Shown: positions 62,133 through 64,000 of the stretch, one piece after another
Layout: each line of letters starts with the position of its first letter
Numbering within the stretch: position 1 is the first letter of the stretch
Assembly: GCA_902495355.1 (NCBI GenBank)
Contig: CABUWV010000008.1
Location: 53,747-117,746 of the forward strand
Direction: 5' to 3'
From: an uncultured Collinsella sp.
GTDB taxonomy: Bacteria; Actinomycetota; Coriobacteriia; Coriobacteriales; Coriobacteriaceae
Length of the DNA: 64,000 nt
Translations under genes and position numbers: made by a program
The notes under the pieces: generated by a model
Database searches by the model: none
Told to the model about the DNA's origin: nothing
The model's input: the letters and a program-made list of their open reading frames with translations, nothing else

Positions 62133-62255
62133 TTGCCTGCATGTCCTCGGCAGCATTTGCCCAAATGGTGAATGCTGGTGCCGGCAGGTTGCCGAGTGCA
62201 TGTTGCGGGTATACCCCATGCGTACCATGATCCAAACACTGTGAGGTGTCTGCGC

Positions 62256-63656
62256 GTGTGCGCGATAATTCATTTTGGAACTGACGGTTGGCGCGCTCGC
62301 GTCGATGAGGACTTCACTGCCGATAACGTTGCCCGTATCGCCGATGCCGTCGGCGAGTTGTGGCAAAAGACCAATCCGGGCAAAACGGTATATATAGGGT
62401 TCGACACCCGGCCCCTGGCGCGCGAGTTCGCTGAGCTTGCGGCGGGCGTGCTAGCGGCGCACGGGCTAGACGCCGTGCTCGCTTCGCGACCTGTCCCGAC
62501 CCCTGCCCTTACGTGGGCGGCGGCTTATGACGGTGAGGCGTGCGGCGCGCTCATGGTGACGGGGTCCCATCATCCGCAGGGCTATCTGTGCCTCAAGATT
62601 CGCATGGGTGACGGCTCGACCGCCAACCAGGATGTCATCGAAGAGCTCGAAGAGACCATGGCTCCCGAGCCAATGGGGATCGAGGGGCAATATCGCACCG
62701 CGGATATCATTCCTGACTATATGCAGGCGGTGGCATCGTTTGTCGATGCCGAAGCCATCCGCGCCGCGCACCTGCGCGTGGTTGTCGATCCCATGGGCGG
62801 CGCAGCCCAGGGCTATCTAGCCGACTTGCTGCGCGAGCTTGGCGTTGAGGTTCACGAGATTCACGCCGGGCAGGCGTCTGACCAAGAAGATATCTGCCCC
62901 GACCCCGTTGAACCGTGGGTGGACGCTTGCGAGCGCACGGTTATCGAGGACGGAGCTTGCGCTGGCCTGGTGACCGACGGCGACGCCGACCGTATCGGCG
63001 CGGTTGACGAGCGCGGCAGATATATACATCCGCATCAGATCATGGCGCTCGTTTTGGGCGACTTGGTTCAATTTCGTAATTTGGAGGGGCGCGTCGTCGT
63101 CAATCTTTCATGCTCGACGCTCGTGCGTCGCATTGCCGAGGCGCTTGGCTGCCGCGTGACCGTCAAGCCAGTCGGTTTCAAATATATAGCGGCAGAGATG
63201 AAGAAGGGCGGCGTCCTCATGGGCGGCGAAGAAGCCGGTGGTATCGGCATCGCCGCGCATATGCCCGAGCGCGATGGAATCCTCGCCTGTCTAATTCTGT
63301 GTGAGCTTATGGCAAAGACGGACGCGCCTTTGGGCGTTCTGGTCGACCAACTCGAGGACAGTTTTGGTAAGACGAGTTACGGTCGACGGGATTTGCGCCT
63401 TGAGGCCGAAGATGCCGAAACGTTACGAACCCTGCTGCCGGGCGTAAACCCCAAGTCGATTTGTGGCAAGGTGCCGCAAAACGTTAGTCATATGGATGGC
63501 TTGCGTTTGTCATTCGAGGATGACACGTGGCTGCTGGTCCGTCCTAGCGGGACCGAACCGGTGGTGCGCGTCTACGCCGAGGGGTTCTCGGTGGAAGAAC
63601 GCGATGAGTTGCTCGATGCTGGCTGTGCTTTAGCTAGGGGGACGTATCCGCTTTAA
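62256..63656 (+). CDS. Phosphoglucomutase/phosphomannomutase family phosphohexomutase
   Basis: A 466-residue alpha-D-phosphohexomutase. The phosphoserine loop is VTGSHHPQG (family TASHNP), the metal loop TDGDADRIG, the sugar loop GGEEAGGIG and the phosphate loop RPSGTEP, all in order. It interconverts hexose 1- and 6-phosphates, feeding glycogen or wall precursor synthesis. GTG 62256 has GAGGTG seven bases upstream and gives the standard IIHFGTDGWRA start; the frame is open further upstream without family sequence. The missing Asn in the serine loop (HHP for HNP) is a known variation. Confidence 0.92.
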   Translation: MCAIIHFGTDGWRARVDEDFTADNVARIADAVGELWQKTNPGKTVYIGFDTRPLAREFAELAAGVLAAHGLDAVLASRPVPTPALTWAAAYDGEACGALMVTGSHHPQGYLCLKIRMGDGSTANQDVIEELEETMAPEPMGIEGQYRTADIIPDYMQAVASFVDAEAIRAAHLRVVVDPMGGAAQGYLADLLRELGVEVHEIHAGQASDQEDICPDPVEPWVDACERTVIEDGACAGLVTDGDADRIGAVDERGRYIHPHQIMALVLGDLVQFRNLEGRVVVNLSCSTLVRRIAEALGCRVTVKPVGFKYIAAEMKKGGVLMGGEEAGGIGIAAHMPERDGILACLILCELMAKTDAPLGVLVDQLEDSFGKTSYGRRDLRLEAEDAETLRTLLPGVNPKSICGKVPQNVSHMDGLRLSFEDDTWLLVRPSGTEPVVRVYAEGFSVEERDELLDAGCALARGTYPL

Positions 63657-64000
63657 CCATGAGACTGCCTTATATAAAGAGATGCTCGGCGAGCGGTAGT
63701 TAACAGCTGGCAAACGTTAGTCGGATCACAAGATGTGTAGGAAATGTGTACGACCAGATTCCCGCCCGCGGGGCCCCTCCGGTCTGGCAATATATCTCCT
63801 TGCCGCGCGGCCCGGTGGAACCGGATGAGCCGCAAAGCGTGCACCTTGAGAACCGGATACTGCGAGGATGGACACACCAGATGTGTCGCATCCGGGCAGA
63901 CATCGAACCATTTGAAATGGTCTAACTTGGATTTGTTTTTCGCAAGGCCGCCGAGAGGCGGCCCCGAGAAATTCCTTTTCCTATACTAGAACCATATGAA
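63657..64000. other. Hairpin-rich, non-coding right edge; possible structured RNA or operon leader
   Basis: No gene is credible here. Successive small hairpins are visible: GGCAA / TTGCC (63785-63803), GCGGC / GCCGC enclosing CCGG / CCGG (about 63807-63834), GGATG / CATCC (63873-63894), ACCATTT / AAATGGT (63907-63921) and a perfect GGCCGCC / GGCGGCC (63946-63963). CACCTTGAGAACCGGATAC (63841-63859) resembles the TTGAGAAC motif seen in actinobacterial pre-rRNA spacers. A TATACT lies at 63982 and an ATG at 63995, so a gene may begin at the edge. Confidence 0.35.

Noticed and set aside
63657..63960. T-box riboswitch
   Set aside because: Only GGTGGAACCG matches; there is no recognisable stem I or specifier loop and no terminator/antiterminator pair ahead of a synthetase gene in view.

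Overview
The window is a 64 kb, high-GC chromosomal segment with dense, bacterial-type gene packing. It looks like a gut actinobacterium of the Coriobacteriia, most likely Collinsella or a close relative; this is inferred from GC content, gene content and gene style, not from a marker gene. I see no rRNA, tRNA, insertion sequence, prophage or CRISPR array. GTG and TTG starts are common, and most starts are set by a clear AGGAG-type ribosome binding site.

Layout. 1-6.5 kb: the C-terminal part of a large wall-anchored surface protein, then a repeat-rich convergent gap and a lipoteichoic-acid-synthase-like membrane enzyme. 6.7-12.5 kb: a nitroreductase, a Kup potassium transporter, a one-helix membrane protein and a KdpD-like/KdpE-like two-component pair. 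12.6-24.4 kb: an RlmKL-like rRNA methyltransferase, a HAD phosphatase, a small transaldolase, Tex, then a divergon of a LysR regulator against an SDR / MFS (OFA-type) / Gfo-Idh-MocA catabolic operon. 24.4-30.3 kb: a GGDEF protein and a marR-ABC-ABC operon encoding a heterodimeric exporter. 30.8-37.5 kb: pyridoxal kinase plus a TIGR04076-like protein, a DUF4143-type ATPase, an LMW tyrosine phosphatase, an MFS efflux protein, a one-pass membrane protein and a LacX-like mutarotase. 37.7-42.1 kb: an amino-acid ABC importer (Tat lipoprotein, permease, ATPase) followed by an M20 peptidase. 42.3-59.0 kb: the conserved housekeeping block prfA-prmC-tsaC-(glpK)-upp-atpIBEFHAGDC-murA-LCP, interrupted by a hicAB toxin-antitoxin pair. 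59.4-63.7 kb: peptidase T, a DtxR/MntR-like regulator, a homocysteine S-methyltransferase and a phosphohexomutase, then an unexplained hairpin-rich right edge.

The most unusual content is between the genes. The gaps hold several distinct families of palindromic or structured repeats: (i) a roughly 155-nt element in four copies whose three helices vary by compensatory changes between copies; (ii) two arrays of hairpin units with a strict 61-62 bp period; (iii) six copies of a 31-33 bp palindrome built on GTGACAAAGGGAC, usually close after a stop codon; (iv) a 29-bp TAGTC...GACTA element in four places, once as a head-to-head palindrome; and (v) several single elements of 90-170 bp with 18-33 bp inverted ends. 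Family (i) is followed in three cases by family (iv), suggesting a composite unit. These are the best candidates for something undescribed. Among proteins, the RlmKL homologue with a destroyed N-terminal active site, the PrmC with a 120-residue insertion and the KdpD kinase reduced to its C-terminal half stand out.
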